Positions 40,725-49,129 of a DNA stretch of 64,000 nucleotides are shown here, one piece after another. Within the stretch, counting starts at the first letter, position 1, and each line of letters begins with the position of its first letter. The position numbers were made by a program, and so were the translations under genes. This DNA is from Reyranella sp. (GTDB lineage Bacteria > Pseudomonadota > Alphaproteobacteria > Reyranellales > Reyranellaceae), in contig NZ_SCVC01000036.1 of assembly GCF_004297405.1 (NCBI RefSeq), forward strand, positions 62,001-126,000. The letters run 5' to 3'. The notes under the pieces are model-generated. The model ran no database searches. It saw only the letters and a program-made list of their open reading frames with translations, and was not told where the DNA came from.

Positions 40725-43688
40725 CTAATCCAGCGCCGAGGCCAGGACCTGGGCGACGTGCAGCGCCTGGCGATCGGCGCCGTCGGCGATCTGGTGGCGG
40801 CAGGAGGTGCCGTCAGCCACGACCAGCGTATCGGCATCGGCCTTGCGCACGGCCGGCAGCAGCGACAGCTCAGCCATGGCCATCGACGTCTCGTAGTGCT
40901 CGGCCTCGTAACCGAAGCTGCCGGCCATGCCGCAGCAGCTCGATTCGATCGGCGTCACCTTGAGGTCGGGCACCAGGCCCAGCACTTCCTGCACTGCACT
41001 CATCGCGCCAAACGCCTTCTGGTGACAGTGGCCGTGCAGCAGTGCCGTCTTCTCCTGCAGCGGCTTGAGATCGAGCGTCAGCCGCCCTTCTCGCTTCTCG
41101 CGCGCCAGAAACTCCTCGAACAGGACGGCGTTGTCGGCCACCGCCTTGGCGTCCTCGCCGAGATTCATCGCCAGGAACTCGTCGCGCAGGGTGAACAGGC
41201 ACGAGGGTTCGAGGCCGATGATGGGCACGCCCTTGATCGCGAAGGGTCGGAGCGCATTCAGGAGCCGCCGTGCCTCGCTGCGCGCCCGCTCGACCTGACC
41301 GGTCGAAAGATAGGTTCGGCCACAGCAGAGCGCCGGGGCGCCCAGGGTCGGCCAGGCGACGGCGACCTTGTGGCCGGCTGCCGTCAGTACCTGCCGGGCG
41401 GCGTGCAAGATCTCCGGCTCGAAGTTATTGGAGAAGGTGTCGGCGAAGATCACCACCGTGGCGTCGCGATCGTCGACCTCGGTGGTGGTGAGGAAGGTAT
41501 CGCTGCGCCACTGCGGCAGGCGGCGCTGCTTGGCGAAGCCGAGATAGGTCTGGAAGAACCAGGCCGCATTGAACAGCCACGGCAACCGGCGCGCCCATGG
41601 TGCCATCGAGGGCACGGCGCCGATCATCCGGTCGCGCCAGGAGAGGCCGCGCGCCATGCTCCGCGCCGACTTCACCTCGATCTTCATGCGCGCCATGTCG
41701 ACGCCGGTGGGGCAATCGCGCTTGCAGCCCTTGCAGCTCACGCAAAGGTCCATCGCCGCGGCGACATAGTCGGAGCGCAGAGCTTCGGGGCCGAGCTGGC
41801 CGGAGAGCGCGAGCCGGAGCGTATTGGCGCGACCGCGCGTCAGATGCTTCTCGTCGCGTGTCACGCGGAAGGACGGGCACATCGTGCCGGCGTCGAACTT
41901 CCGGCAATGGCCGTTGTTGTTGCACATCTCGGCGGCCTTCGCGAAGCCGCCGGTGCTGTCGCCGCCGCTACCGGGTTCGGTGAGTTCCTCGGTGCGCGGA
42001 TCGTTCTGGACGTTCCACGCCGACCAGTCGAGTGCGGGGGTGTAGTTGATACCCGTGTAGCCCGGCTTGAAGCGGAACAGACTGCGATCGTCCATGCGCG
42101 AGGGCCGCACGATCTTGCCGGGATTGAGGATACCTTGAGGGTCGAACAGATCCTTGACCGTCTCGAAGGCCTTGGTGAGGCGTGGGCCGAACTGCCAGCC
42201 CACCCACTCCGAGCGCACCAGCCCGTCGCCATGCTCGCCCGAATAGGCGCCCTTGTATTCGCGCACCAGCGCCGAAGCCTCCTCGGCGATGGCGCGCATC
42301 TTGGTGGCGCCTTCGCGGCGCATGTCGAGGATCGGCCGCACGTGCAACGTGCCGACCGAGGCATGGGCATACCAGGTGCCTTTGGTACCGTGCTTCTCGA
42401 AGACGTCGGTGAGGCGTTGCGTGTAGTCCGCGAGATGCTCCAGCGGTACGGCGCAATCCTCGATGAAGGAGACGGGCTTACCGTCTCCCTTCATGGACAT
42501 CATGATGTTGAGGCCGGCCTTGCGGACCTCCCAAAGGGCCGCCTGCGGGCCGGGCTCCGGCATCTCGACGACGCTGCCCGGCAGGCCGAGATCGGCCATC
42601 AACTCGACCAGCCGCGCGAGATCGCGAAGCTGGTCCTCGCGCTCCTCGCCGGCGAACTCGACCAGCAAAATCGCTTCGGGCTTGCCGATCAGCGCCCGCT
42701 CGATGACGGGGCGAAAGGCAGGATTGGCACGCGCCAGCTCGATCATCGTGCGGTCGACCAGTTCCACCGCCGCGGGCTTCAGCTTCACGATGTGCTGGGC
42801 GCTGTCCATCGCCTTGTAGAAACTCGTGAAGTTCACAACGCCCAGGGTCTTGTGCTTGGGCAGCGGCGCGAGCTTCAGCGTCAGCCGCTCGGTAACCGCA
42901 AGCGTGCCTTCACTGCCAACCAGCAGGTGGGCAAGGTTGACCGAATTGTCGGTCGTGTAGGGCCGCTCCGACTGCGGGAAAAAGATATCGAGATTGTAGC
43001 CGCCGACCCTCCGCAGCACCTTGGGGTACATGCGCTCGATCTCGTCGCGTTCGGCGAAGGCAAGCTCGGCCACCTTGTCGGCGATGGCGCGCACCGATGG
43101 CGGCATGTCCTCGGGCCGTGCCGAGCCGAAGCGTGCCCTCTCGCCGTTGGCCAGGATCGCGTCGATCGAAGCGACGTTGTGCACCATGTTGCCGTAGCGG
43201 ATGGAGCGCGAGCCGCAGGAATTGTTGCCGGCCATGCCGCCGAGCGTGCACTGCGCCGAGGTCGAGACATCGACCGGATACCAAAGCCCATGCGGCTTCA
43301 GCCAGGCGTTGAGCTGGTCCAGCACCACGCCGGGCTGCACCGTCACCTGCGCCTTGTTCTTGTCGAACCCCACGACCTCGCGCAGGTACTTCGAACAATC
43401 GATGACCAGCGCCTCGCCGACCGTTTGGCCACACTGCGAGGTGCCCGCACCGCGCGGCAGGATCGCCGCCTTGGCATCGCGCGCCACTTCGATGGCGAGC
43501 CCCAGGTCGGTCTCGTCGCGCGGCACGACAACGCCCACCGGCTCGACCTGGTAGATCGAGGCGTCGGTCGCGTAGCGCCCACGCGAGGCCCTGTCGAACA
43601 GGACCTCGCCCTTGAGCGTGCGTCGCAGATTTTGTTCGAGCGTGCTCAGTCTAGTTTCACCCCGGCCGCCGCAACGACCTTCTGCCAT
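40725..43688 (-). CDS. YdiJ-like FAD and Fe-S 2-hydroxyacid dehydrogenase (GlcD-GlcF type fusion)
   Basis: A 987-residue fusion, close in length to E. coli YdiJ (a D-2-hydroxyglutarate dehydrogenase). Residues 35-260 are the FAD-binding domain (ILPRGAGTSQCGQTVG, GGMAGNNSCGSRSIRYG, LLVGSEGTLAVTERL); 265-530 are the FAD-oxidase C domain ending GEHGDGLVRSEWVGWQFGP and FDPQGILNPGKIV. Residues 585-660 have two Fe-S motifs (CNNNGHCRKFDAGTMCP and CVSCKGCKRDCP), and CCG-type motifs follow (ALCCGRT near 785, SSCCGMAG near 915). The ATG overlaps the Bug gene by 43 nt; a CTG at 43649, touching its stop, is the alternative. Substrate: D-lactate, glycolate, 2-hydroxyglutarate or a relative. Confidence 0.88.
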   Translation of the reverse strand: MAEGRCGGRGETRLSTLEQNLRRTLKGEVLFDRASRGRYATDASIYQVEPVGVVVPRDETDLGLAIEVARDAKAAILPRGAGTSQCGQTVGEALVIDCSKYLREVVGFDKNKAQVTVQPGVVLDQLNAWLKPHGLWYPVDVSTSAQCTLGGMAGNNSCGSRSIRYGNMVHNVASIDAILANGERARFGSARPEDMPPSVRAIADKVAELAFAERDEIERMYPKVLRRVGGYNLDIFFPQSERPYTTDNSVNLAHLLVGSEGTLAVTERLTLKLAPLPKHKTLGVVNFTSFYKAMDSAQHIVKLKPAAVELVDRTMIELARANPAFRPVIERALIGKPEAILLVEFAGEEREDQLRDLARLVELMADLGLPGSVVEMPEPGPQAALWEVRKAGLNIMMSMKGDGKPVSFIEDCAVPLEHLADYTQRLTDVFEKHGTKGTWYAHASVGTLHVRPILDMRREGATKMRAIAEEASALVREYKGAYSGEHGDGLVRSEWVGWQFGPRLTKAFETVKDLFDPQGILNPGKIVRPSRMDDRSLFRFKPGYTGINYTPALDWSAWNVQNDPRTEELTEPGSGGDSTGGFAKAAEMCNNNGHCRKFDAGTMCPSFRVTRDEKHLTRGRANTLRLALSGQLGPEALRSDYVAAAMDLCVSCKGCKRDCPTGVDMARMKIEVKSARSMARGLSWRDRMIGAVPSMAPWARRLPWLFNAAWFFQTYLGFAKQRRLPQWRSDTFLTTTEVDDRDATVVIFADTFSNNFEPEILHAARQVLTAAGHKVAVAWPTLGAPALCCGRTYLSTGQVERARSEARRLLNALRPFAIKGVPIIGLEPSCLFTLRDEFLAMNLGEDAKAVADNAVLFEEFLAREKREGRLTLDLKPLQEKTALLHGHCHQKAFGAMSAVQEVLGLVPDLKVTPIESSCCGMAGSFGYEAEHYETSMAMAELSLLPAVRKADADTLVVADGTSCRHQIADGADRQALHVAQVLASALD

Positions 43689-44635
43689 TTCTCGATTTCG
43701 GTGCGGATGCGCTTGGCAAAGTCAGCCGGCTTTTCGCCGCCGACCTGCGCGAGCTGATCCTTCCAGATGGTCTGAAGCTTCGGGTTCGCCAGCGCCTTGA
43801 CCACCTCCGCGTACATGCGATCGACGATCGGCTGCGGCGTACCCTTGATCGCCCACAACCCGTACCAGGTCGACACGAGCCAGTTCGGCACGCCGATCTC
43901 GGCCGCCGTCGGCATGTCGGGATACTCCGGCAGGCGCTGCTGGGTCGCCACCGCGAGGCCCTTCAGCTTGCCTGCCTTGATCTGCTGCGCCGAGGTTCCC
44001 ATGCCGTCGAACATCATGTCGGCATTGCCGGCGAGCAGGTCCTGCATGGCAGGGCCCGCGCCGCGGTAAGGCACGTGCGTAATCTGGGTCTTGGTCTCGA
44101 GCTTGAATAGTTCGCCTGCCAGATGATGCGCCGTACCGGCGCCGGCCGAGGCGTAGTTCACCTTGCCAGGATTGGCTTTCACGTAGGCGATGAATTCGGC
44201 GGCCGTATTGACCGGCACCTTGTTGGGATTGATCGAGATCACCTGCGGCACCAGCGCCACCATGGTGATCGGCTCGAAGTTCTTCTCGAGATCGTAGTCG
44301 AGGTTCTTGTAGATCGACGGCGCGATCGTGTGGTGGATGGCGCCGACGAAGAAGACGGAGCCGTCGGGCTTCATCTTGGCTGCCTGCGAGGCGCCCACCG
44401 TGCCGCCTGCCCCACCTTTGTTGTCGATGATGATCTGGCAGCCAAGCTGCTCACCAACCTGGGCCGCCAATGGCCGCGCGAAGACATCGGTGCCGCCGCC
44501 GGCCGGGAACGGGTTGACCCAGGTGATCGTCTGCGGTGGCCAGCCCTGCTGGGCACGCGCCACGGCGGGCGCCGCCAGGGCGGCGGCAAGCCCGAGCTTC
44601 AGCGCTTTGCGGCGCGTGGAAAAAGTCGACGTCAT
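43646..44635 (-). CDS. Bug/TctC family tripartite tricarboxylate receptor
   Basis: A 329-residue periplasmic receptor with a twin-arginine-like leader (STRRKALKLGLAAALAAPAVARA, cleavage before QQGW). Mature hallmarks of the Bug family are ITWVNPFPAGGGTDVFARPLA, IIDNKGGAGGTVGASQAAK, VNYASAGAGTAHHLAGELF, THVPYRGAGPAMQDLLAG and DMPTAAEIGVPNWLVSTWYG. Bug proteins bind carboxylates and amides. No TctA/TctB membrane genes are here. The gene lies between GntR and the 2-hydroxyacid dehydrogenase in one leftward unit, so a hydroxy acid is a sensible ligand guess. Confidence 0.92.
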   Translation of the reverse strand: MTSTFSTRRKALKLGLAAALAAPAVARAQQGWPPQTITWVNPFPAGGGTDVFARPLAAQVGEQLGCQIIIDNKGGAGGTVGASQAAKMKPDGSVFFVGAIHHTIAPSIYKNLDYDLEKNFEPITMVALVPQVISINPNKVPVNTAAEFIAYVKANPGKVNYASAGAGTAHHLAGELFKLETKTQITHVPYRGAGPAMQDLLAGNADMMFDGMGTSAQQIKAGKLKGLAVATQQRLPEYPDMPTAAEIGVPNWLVSTWYGLWAIKGTPQPIVDRMYAEVVKALANPKLQTIWKDQLAQVGGEKPADFAKRIRTEIEKWQKVVAAAGVKLD

Positions 44636-44649
44636 TGTTCGTTTCCTCC

Positions 44650-45330
44650 CTAAAGGATCTCACTGTCTTGATTATTCATCGAAGCCAGCACCGCCTGCTG
44701 CTTGGCACGCAGATGCCGGATGAGGAGATCACGTAGCGCAGCGCCATCACGCGCGGCAAGGGCCGCGATCATGGAACGATGTTCTGCAACCGCCTGGTCC
44801 CATTTGGCGCGGTTGAGGTTGGAGCGGAACCGCAGCGCATGCAGGCGCGCGTTGAGGGTGCGGTAGGTCTGGCCAAGTACCGCATTGCCGGCAATGGCGT
44901 TCAGCCGGTCGTGGATGATGCGGTTGATGCGATAGTAGGCCGGAAGATCGTGCTGGAGGTGCGCGGCTTCCATTTCCGCCTGCAGCGCGCGCAGATCGGC
45001 GATGTCGTTGTCGGTCACCCGCGCCACCGCGAGTTCTCCCGCCAGCCCTTCCAGGGCGGCCATGACCTCGAAGCCATCGCGCACATCGTCCGGCGACAGG
45101 GCCACGACCTGGGCGCCGCGATTGGGGAGCTGAACCAGCAACCCGTCGGCGGCCAGCATACGGAAGGCTTCCCGAAGGGGTGTACGTGAGACGCCCAACC
45201 GTTCGCAAAGCTCGCGCTCGTTCAGCTTGGCGCCCGGCTGCAGCCCGCCCTCGATGATCAGGGTGCGCAGCCGTTCGGCCGCCGCCTCCGGCAGGCTCGA
45301 TCGGGCGATGGGAAAGGAAGAGCCATCCAT
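44650..45330 (-). CDS. GntR family regulator, FCD (FadR-type) subfamily
   Basis: A 226-residue regulator. Residues 15-75 are the winged helix (AAAERLRTLIIEGGLQPGAKLNE, LCERLGVSRTPLREAFRMLAADGLLV, NRGAQVVA), and residues 85-215 are the all-helical FCD effector domain with metal-binding His candidates in RIIHDRLNAIAGN and AEHRSMIAAL and IRHLRAK. FCD regulators sense carboxylates, often through a bound metal. The ATG at 45330 is chosen; the longer frame would start inside the operator. It precedes the Bug and dehydrogenase genes and is divergent from the aminotransferase. Confidence 0.9.
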   Translation of the reverse strand: MDGSSFPIARSSLPEAAAERLRTLIIEGGLQPGAKLNERELCERLGVSRTPLREAFRMLAADGLLVQLPNRGAQVVALSPDDVRDGFEVMAALEGLAGELAVARVTDNDIADLRALQAEMEAAHLQHDLPAYYRINRIIHDRLNAIAGNAVLGQTYRTLNARLHALRFRSNLNRAKWDQAVAEHRSMIAALAARDGAALRDLLIRHLRAKQQAVLASMNNQDSEIL

Positions 45331-45348
45331 GTGTCTGGACTCAGCTTG

Positions 45349-45368
45349 GCATATTGTATACAAAATGC
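45349..45368. promoter_or_regulatory. Operator-like palindrome for the GntR/FCD regulator
   Basis: GCATATTGTATACAAAATGC is symmetric at 18 of 20 positions, with the perfect decamer TTGTATACAA at 45354-45363. The TNGTNNNACNA-like core is the pattern bound by FadR-type GntR regulators. It sits 19 nt upstream of the GntR start and 28 nt upstream of the aminotransferase start, so it could control both directions. Confidence 0.7.
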
Positions 45369-45395
45369 AAGTGAACAGTTGGAAAGGCTGAAGCC

Positions 45396-46589
45396 ATGCG
45401 CCTGAACTCCCATCCGAGCGGTCGTCATTTCCTGCAAATTCCCGGGCCGACCAATGTTCCGGACCGCGTTCTTCGCGCGATGGATCATCCGACGATCGAT
45501 CACCGCGGCCCCGAGTTCAATGCACTGGCCAAAAAAGTCCTGCGGTCTGTCCGGCAAGTTTTCCAGACAAAACAACCGGTTATCATCTATCCCGCATCCG
45601 GCACAGGAGCTTGGGAAGCCGCCCTCGTAAACACCCTGTCGCCCGGCGACCAGGTGCTGATGTGGGAAACCGGCCACTTCGCTTCCTTGTGGAAGAAGAT
45701 GGCCGATAAGCTTGGAATCAAATCAGAATTCATGGGTGGCGACTGGCGCAAGCCGGCCGATCCAGCGGCCATCGAGAAGCGCCTGAAGGAAGACACCGCC
45801 CACGCCATCAAGGCGGTCTGCATCGTCCACAACGAGACCTCGACCGGTGTTGTGAGCGACATCTCGGCCGTCCGGCGCGCCATGGATGCCGCCCGGCACC
45901 CTGCCCTGCTGCTGGTCGACACGATCTCTTCGCTGGGTTCGATCGACTACCGCCACGACGCCTGGGGCGTCGACGTCACGGTCGCGGGCTCGCAGAAGGG
46001 CCTGATGCTGCCGCCCGGCCTCTCCTTCAATGCGGTGAGCGAGAAAGCGGTCGCGGCCTCCAGGGCCTCCAAGATGATCAAGGCCTTCTGGGGCTGGGAC
46101 GAGATGTTGGCGGCCAACGCCAACGGCTGGTTCCCCTACACGCCGGCGACCAACCTGCTCTATGGCCTCAACGAAGCCTGCGACATGCTGCTGGAGGAAG
46201 GGCTCGACGCCGTATTCGCCCGCCACACCCGCCATGCCGAGGCGACACGCGCCGCCGTCAACGGCTGGGGGCTGGAGATCCTGTGCAGCGATCCCAAAGC
46301 TTATTCAGGCTCGCTGACCGCGATCGTCATGCCCGAGGGTCACGACGCCGACGCCTTCCGCAAGGTAGCGCTGGAGAACTTCAACCTGTCGCTCGGCCAG
46401 GGCCTCACCAAGGTCGCGGGCAAGGTCTTCCGCATCGGCCATCTCGGCGACTTCAACGACCTGATGCTGATGGGCACGCTCTCCGGCGTCGAGATGGCGC
46501 TGGGTCTCGCCAAGGTTCCGCACAAGGCAGGCGGAGCCCAGGCCGCCCTGACCTACCTGCGCGACACGGCGCCGGGGGCGCGGGGCTAG
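45396..46589 (+). CDS. Class V aminotransferase, serine/alanine--glyoxylate type
   Basis: A 397-residue PLP fold-type I enzyme. It opens FLQIPGPTNVPDRVLRAM with DHRGPEFNAL, and has YPASGTGAWEAALVN, CIVHNETSTGVVSDI, LLVDTISSLGSIDYRHDAWGVD and the PLP Lys in VAGSQKGLMLPPGLSF. These are the features of serine--glyoxylate and alanine--glyoxylate aminotransferases (SgaA/AGXT) rather than cysteine desulfurases. It would turn glyoxylate and an amino donor into glycine. It is divergent from GntR, Bug receptor and hydroxyacid dehydrogenase, suggesting one glyoxylate-forming pathway. Confidence 0.9.
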   Translation: MRLNSHPSGRHFLQIPGPTNVPDRVLRAMDHPTIDHRGPEFNALAKKVLRSVRQVFQTKQPVIIYPASGTGAWEAALVNTLSPGDQVLMWETGHFASLWKKMADKLGIKSEFMGGDWRKPADPAAIEKRLKEDTAHAIKAVCIVHNETSTGVVSDISAVRRAMDAARHPALLLVDTISSLGSIDYRHDAWGVDVTVAGSQKGLMLPPGLSFNAVSEKAVAASRASKMIKAFWGWDEMLAANANGWFPYTPATNLLYGLNEACDMLLEEGLDAVFARHTRHAEATRAAVNGWGLEILCSDPKAYSGSLTAIVMPEGHDADAFRKVALENFNLSLGQGLTKVAGKVFRIGHLGDFNDLMLMGTLSGVEMALGLAKVPHKAGGAQAALTYLRDTAPGARG

Positions 46590-46628
46590 GCGCCTTCCGC
46601 GCACCTTGGCCGGATCAACAAAGTTGCA

Positions 46629-46654
46629 TGAAAGCCGCAACGCTGCGGCTTTCA
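46629..46654 (+). terminator. Hairpin after the aminotransferase gene
   Basis: An 11-bp perfect stem (46629-46639 TGAAAGCCGCA and 46644-46654) with a 4-nt loop lies 40 nt after the stop. A long U-run is missing (GCTTCT follows), so it is a weak intrinsic terminator or an RNA-stabilising end. Confidence 0.5.
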
Positions 46655-46761
46655 GCTTCTGGATGTGTCGAGGGACTCCCTTTCGAACCGCTCCTTTGTT
46701 ATCGCTGCGGTCGAAGAGCATTGGCGCATCGAGATAGACTTTGCCTAAGTAAATACCGGTC

Positions 46762-46869
46762 TCAGTCAGTTTCACCCGTACTGCCCGACAGCAACACGCC
46801 GTCGGGGCGTGCGACCATGTTCATCGGGTGGCGGCAAGAGACCGGTTTGGCATTGTTAAAATGTGCCAT
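46762..46869 (-). CDS. Doubtful small ORF, 35 codons
   Basis: ATG at 46869 to TGA at 46762 reads MAHFNNAKPVSCRHPMNMVA, then RPDGVLLSGSTGETD. No Shine-Dalgarno is clear and the opposite strand is also open through here. The phrase MNMVARPDGVLL looks like coding sequence rather than noise, which is why it is listed. It may be a fragment of a larger decayed gene. Confidence 0.2.
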   Translation of the reverse strand: MAHFNNAKPVSCRHPMNMVARPDGVLLSGSTGETD

Positions 46870-47002
46870 GCGCAGCCTTCTGTCTCGTGCAGAGCCGCTG
46901 TCTCAGCTCTTCAGCTACCCCTGAACATCGCCACACCGCGTACCCGCAAGGGTTCTCTCCTGCACCACCGTGGTGGACTTCCGAACGGAAGCCCAAGACG
47001 GT

Positions 47003-47638
47003 ATGTGCGATTCACTTCGGGTTCGATGGACCATCGTTCCCCAGACTGCTCCCCAGCCCTGGGTTGCCTGCAGCAAATGCGGGAGCCTGAGAGCCTTTCA
47101 ATCCAGCGGCAAAACCCGCCTCAATGCCAACGGTCGCAAACTCGATGCGTGGCTGATCTACAAATGTCTGACCTGCGAGAAGACATGGAACCGGCCGATC
47201 TTCGAACGACGGAACGTCCGCACCATCGAGCCTTCTGTACTGGACGCGCTACAGGCCAACGATCCGCAGTGGATCCGGGCGGAAACGTTCAATCTCGACG
47301 CGCTGAGACGCAAGTCGCAGCGCGTCGACGAGTTTCCTGAATGCGACGTCGTCAAAGACGTGCGGCACGAAACCCGCCATTGGACGAAACTGGAGATCGA
47401 GCTGGTGGTCCCGCTTCCAGCCAGCACACGCCTTGATCGTCTGTTGGCGTCCGAGTTGCAAGTCTCTCGCGCGCGCCTTCAGACGCTTCACGACGCAGGT
47501 ACACTTCGAACGGACTCGGCCGGCGCCGACATTCTGCGGCGACGTATTAAAGCCGGCACGCAGGTTACGATCGACCTCTCTACCGAGGCCGACCGAGAGC
47601 AACGATGGAGACCTTTGGCGACAGGTATTCCACTCTAG
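47003..47638 (+). CDS. DUF1062 domain protein
   Basis: A 211-residue protein. The start at MCDSLRVRWTIVPQTAPQPW matches how DUF1062 proteins begin; an upstream in-frame ATG at 46970 would add 11 residues. A zinc-ribbon-like module (WVACSKCGSLRAFQSSGK, LNANGRKLDAWLIYKCLTCEKTWNRPIFER) occupies residues 15-75. The C-terminal part contains RLDRLLASELQVSRARLQTLHDAG, which resembles an S4-type RNA-binding domain. The combination suggests nucleic-acid binding, but no function is known. Confidence 0.8.
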   Translation: MCDSLRVRWTIVPQTAPQPWVACSKCGSLRAFQSSGKTRLNANGRKLDAWLIYKCLTCEKTWNRPIFERRNVRTIEPSVLDALQANDPQWIRAETFNLDALRRKSQRVDEFPECDVVKDVRHETRHWTKLEIELVVPLPASTRLDRLLASELQVSRARLQTLHDAGTLRTDSAGADILRRRIKAGTQVTIDLSTEADREQRWRPLATGIPL

Positions 47639-47656
47639 GCGGGAAGGTCCTCGCTG

Positions 47657-47688
47657 CGTTCCGCGCGGAGCAAGTTCCGCGCGGAACG
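47657..47688. terminator. Bidirectional terminator-like hairpin between convergent genes
   Basis: A perfect 13-bp stem (47657-47669 CGTTCCGCGCGGA and 47676-47688) with loop GCAAGT fills most of the 58-nt gap between the DUF1062 gene and gdhA, which end towards each other. It lacks a T-run on either side, so it may act with Rho or by blocking antisense reading. Confidence 0.6.
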
Positions 47689-47696
47689 ACACCCGC

Positions 47697-49040
47697 TCAC
47701 ACCACGCCGAAGGCGCGCATGGCTTCGGCGACGCGGATGAAGCCCGCGATGTTGGCGCCCAGCACGTAGTTGCCAGGGGAACCGTATTCATCGGCGACCT
47801 CGGCGCAGCGGTCATGGATGCCATTCATGATGCCGGCCAGACGCTCTTCCGTGGCCTCGAAGCTCCAGGAGTCGCGCGAGGCGTTCTGCTGCATTTCGAG
47901 CGCGCTGGTCGCTACGCCGCCGGCATTGGTCGCCTTGCCCGGCCCGAACAACACTCCGGCCTCGAGGAACAGCCGCACCGCCTCGGGCGTGCAGGGCATG
48001 TTCGCCCCCTCGCCGACCGCCAGCACCTTGTTCTTCACCAGGGTCCGCGCGTCACGCCCCGTCAGCTCGTTCTGCGTCGCCGACGGCATGGCGATATTCG
48101 CCGGCACGTCCCAGATGCAGCCGCCGGGAACGTAGGTGGCGCCGGCTCCACGCTGCTTGGCATAGTCCTCTACCCGGCCGCGCCGCTTCTCCTTGATCTC
48201 CTTCAGGAGGTCGAGGTCGATCCCGGCTTCGTCGAGGACATAGCCGTTGGAGTCCGAACAAGCGATGACCTTGCCGCCCAGCTCCGCCACCTTCTCGATC
48301 GTGTAGATCGCAACGTTGCCGGCGCCCGACACGATCACTTTCTTGCCATCGAAGCTCTGGCCGCGCGTGCCGAGCATGCGCTCGACGAAGTAAACGGCGC
48401 CGTAACCCGTGGCCTCCGTGCGCACCCGCGAACCGCCCCAGGCCAGCCCCTTGCCCGTAAGCACGCCGGACTCGTAGCGATTGCTCATGCGCTTGTACTG
48501 GCCGAACATGTAGCCGATCTCGCGCTGGCCCACGCCGATGTCGCCCGCCGGCACGTCGGTGTACTCGCCGAGGTGGCGCGACAGCTCGGTCATGAACGAC
48601 TGGCAGAAGCGCATGACCTCGCCGGTCGACCGGCCCTTGGGATCGAAGTCGGAGCCGCCCTTGCCGCCGCCGATCGGCATGCCCGTCAGGGCATTCTTGA
48701 AGACCTGCTCGAAGCCCAGGAACTTCACCGTGCCGAGATAGACCGTGGGATGAAACCGCAGCCCGCCCTTGAAGGGGCCGAGGGCAGAATTGAACTGCAC
48801 GCGGAAGCCGCGATTGATCTGCACCTGGCCACGATCGTCGACCCACGGCACACGAAAGATGATCTGCCGCTCCGGCTCGCAGATACGCTCGATCAACGCA
48901 TCTTCGGCGTAATCCGGATGTTTCGCGATCACTGCGCCAAGACTGTCGAGCACCTCGCGCACCGCCTGATGAAACTCTTCCTCGCCGGGATTGCGGCGCA
49001 GCACATCGGCAAAAATCGGCTCCAGCTTTTCATCGAGCAT
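47697..49040 (-). CDS. gdhA: NADP-specific glutamate dehydrogenase
   Basis: A 447-residue protein, the length of hexameric bacterial GDH. Conserved parts are RVPWVDDRGQVQINRGFRVQFNSALGPFKGGLRFHPTV, the catalytic Lys of MPIGGGKGGSDFDPKG, DVPAGDIGVGQREIGYMFGQYK and the nucleotide fold VIVSGAGNVAIYTIEK. The residues after the second strand (ACSDSNGYV) and the overall type fit the NADP-linked anabolic enzyme. It aminates 2-oxoglutarate to glutamate. AGGAGT lies about 12 nt before the ATG. Confidence 0.94.
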   Translation of the reverse strand: MLDEKLEPIFADVLRRNPGEEEFHQAVREVLDSLGAVIAKHPDYAEDALIERICEPERQIIFRVPWVDDRGQVQINRGFRVQFNSALGPFKGGLRFHPTVYLGTVKFLGFEQVFKNALTGMPIGGGKGGSDFDPKGRSTGEVMRFCQSFMTELSRHLGEYTDVPAGDIGVGQREIGYMFGQYKRMSNRYESGVLTGKGLAWGGSRVRTEATGYGAVYFVERMLGTRGQSFDGKKVIVSGAGNVAIYTIEKVAELGGKVIACSDSNGYVLDEAGIDLDLLKEIKEKRRGRVEDYAKQRGAGATYVPGGCIWDVPANIAMPSATQNELTGRDARTLVKNKVLAVGEGANMPCTPEAVRLFLEAGVLFGPGKATNAGGVATSALEMQQNASRDSWSFEATEERLAGIMNGIHDRCAEVADEYGSPGNYVLGANIAGFIRVAEAMRAFGVV

Positions 49041-49129
49041 TTTCTGTAGGCACTCCTATCGGCATGGAGGCCGAGGAGCACCCGCACGTGTGCCCAAGCA
49101 AGAGACACAACGACGCACAGAGAACGAAC

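Larger units (their letters stand above)
46590..47002. other. 413-nt stretch with no assignable gene
   Basis: The stretch holds a hairpin at 46629-46654 and several short frames on both strands. Its base use is less biased to G+C at third positions than the neighbours. A minus-strand frame at 46762-46869 would encode 35 residues (MAHFNNAKPVSCRHPMNMVA and on) and a plus frame ending at 46741 reads SNRSFVIAAVEEHWRIEIDF before a stop. I recognise neither. It may be decayed coding sequence. Confidence 0.5.

Noticed and set aside
40689..43757. A 1022-codon open frame on the plus strand opposite the YdiJ-like dehydrogenase gene
   Set aside because: Its product is His/Arg/Gly-rich low-complexity sequence with no motifs, as expected from the complement of a GC-rich gene. 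The minus strand carries intact FAD and Fe-S motifs.
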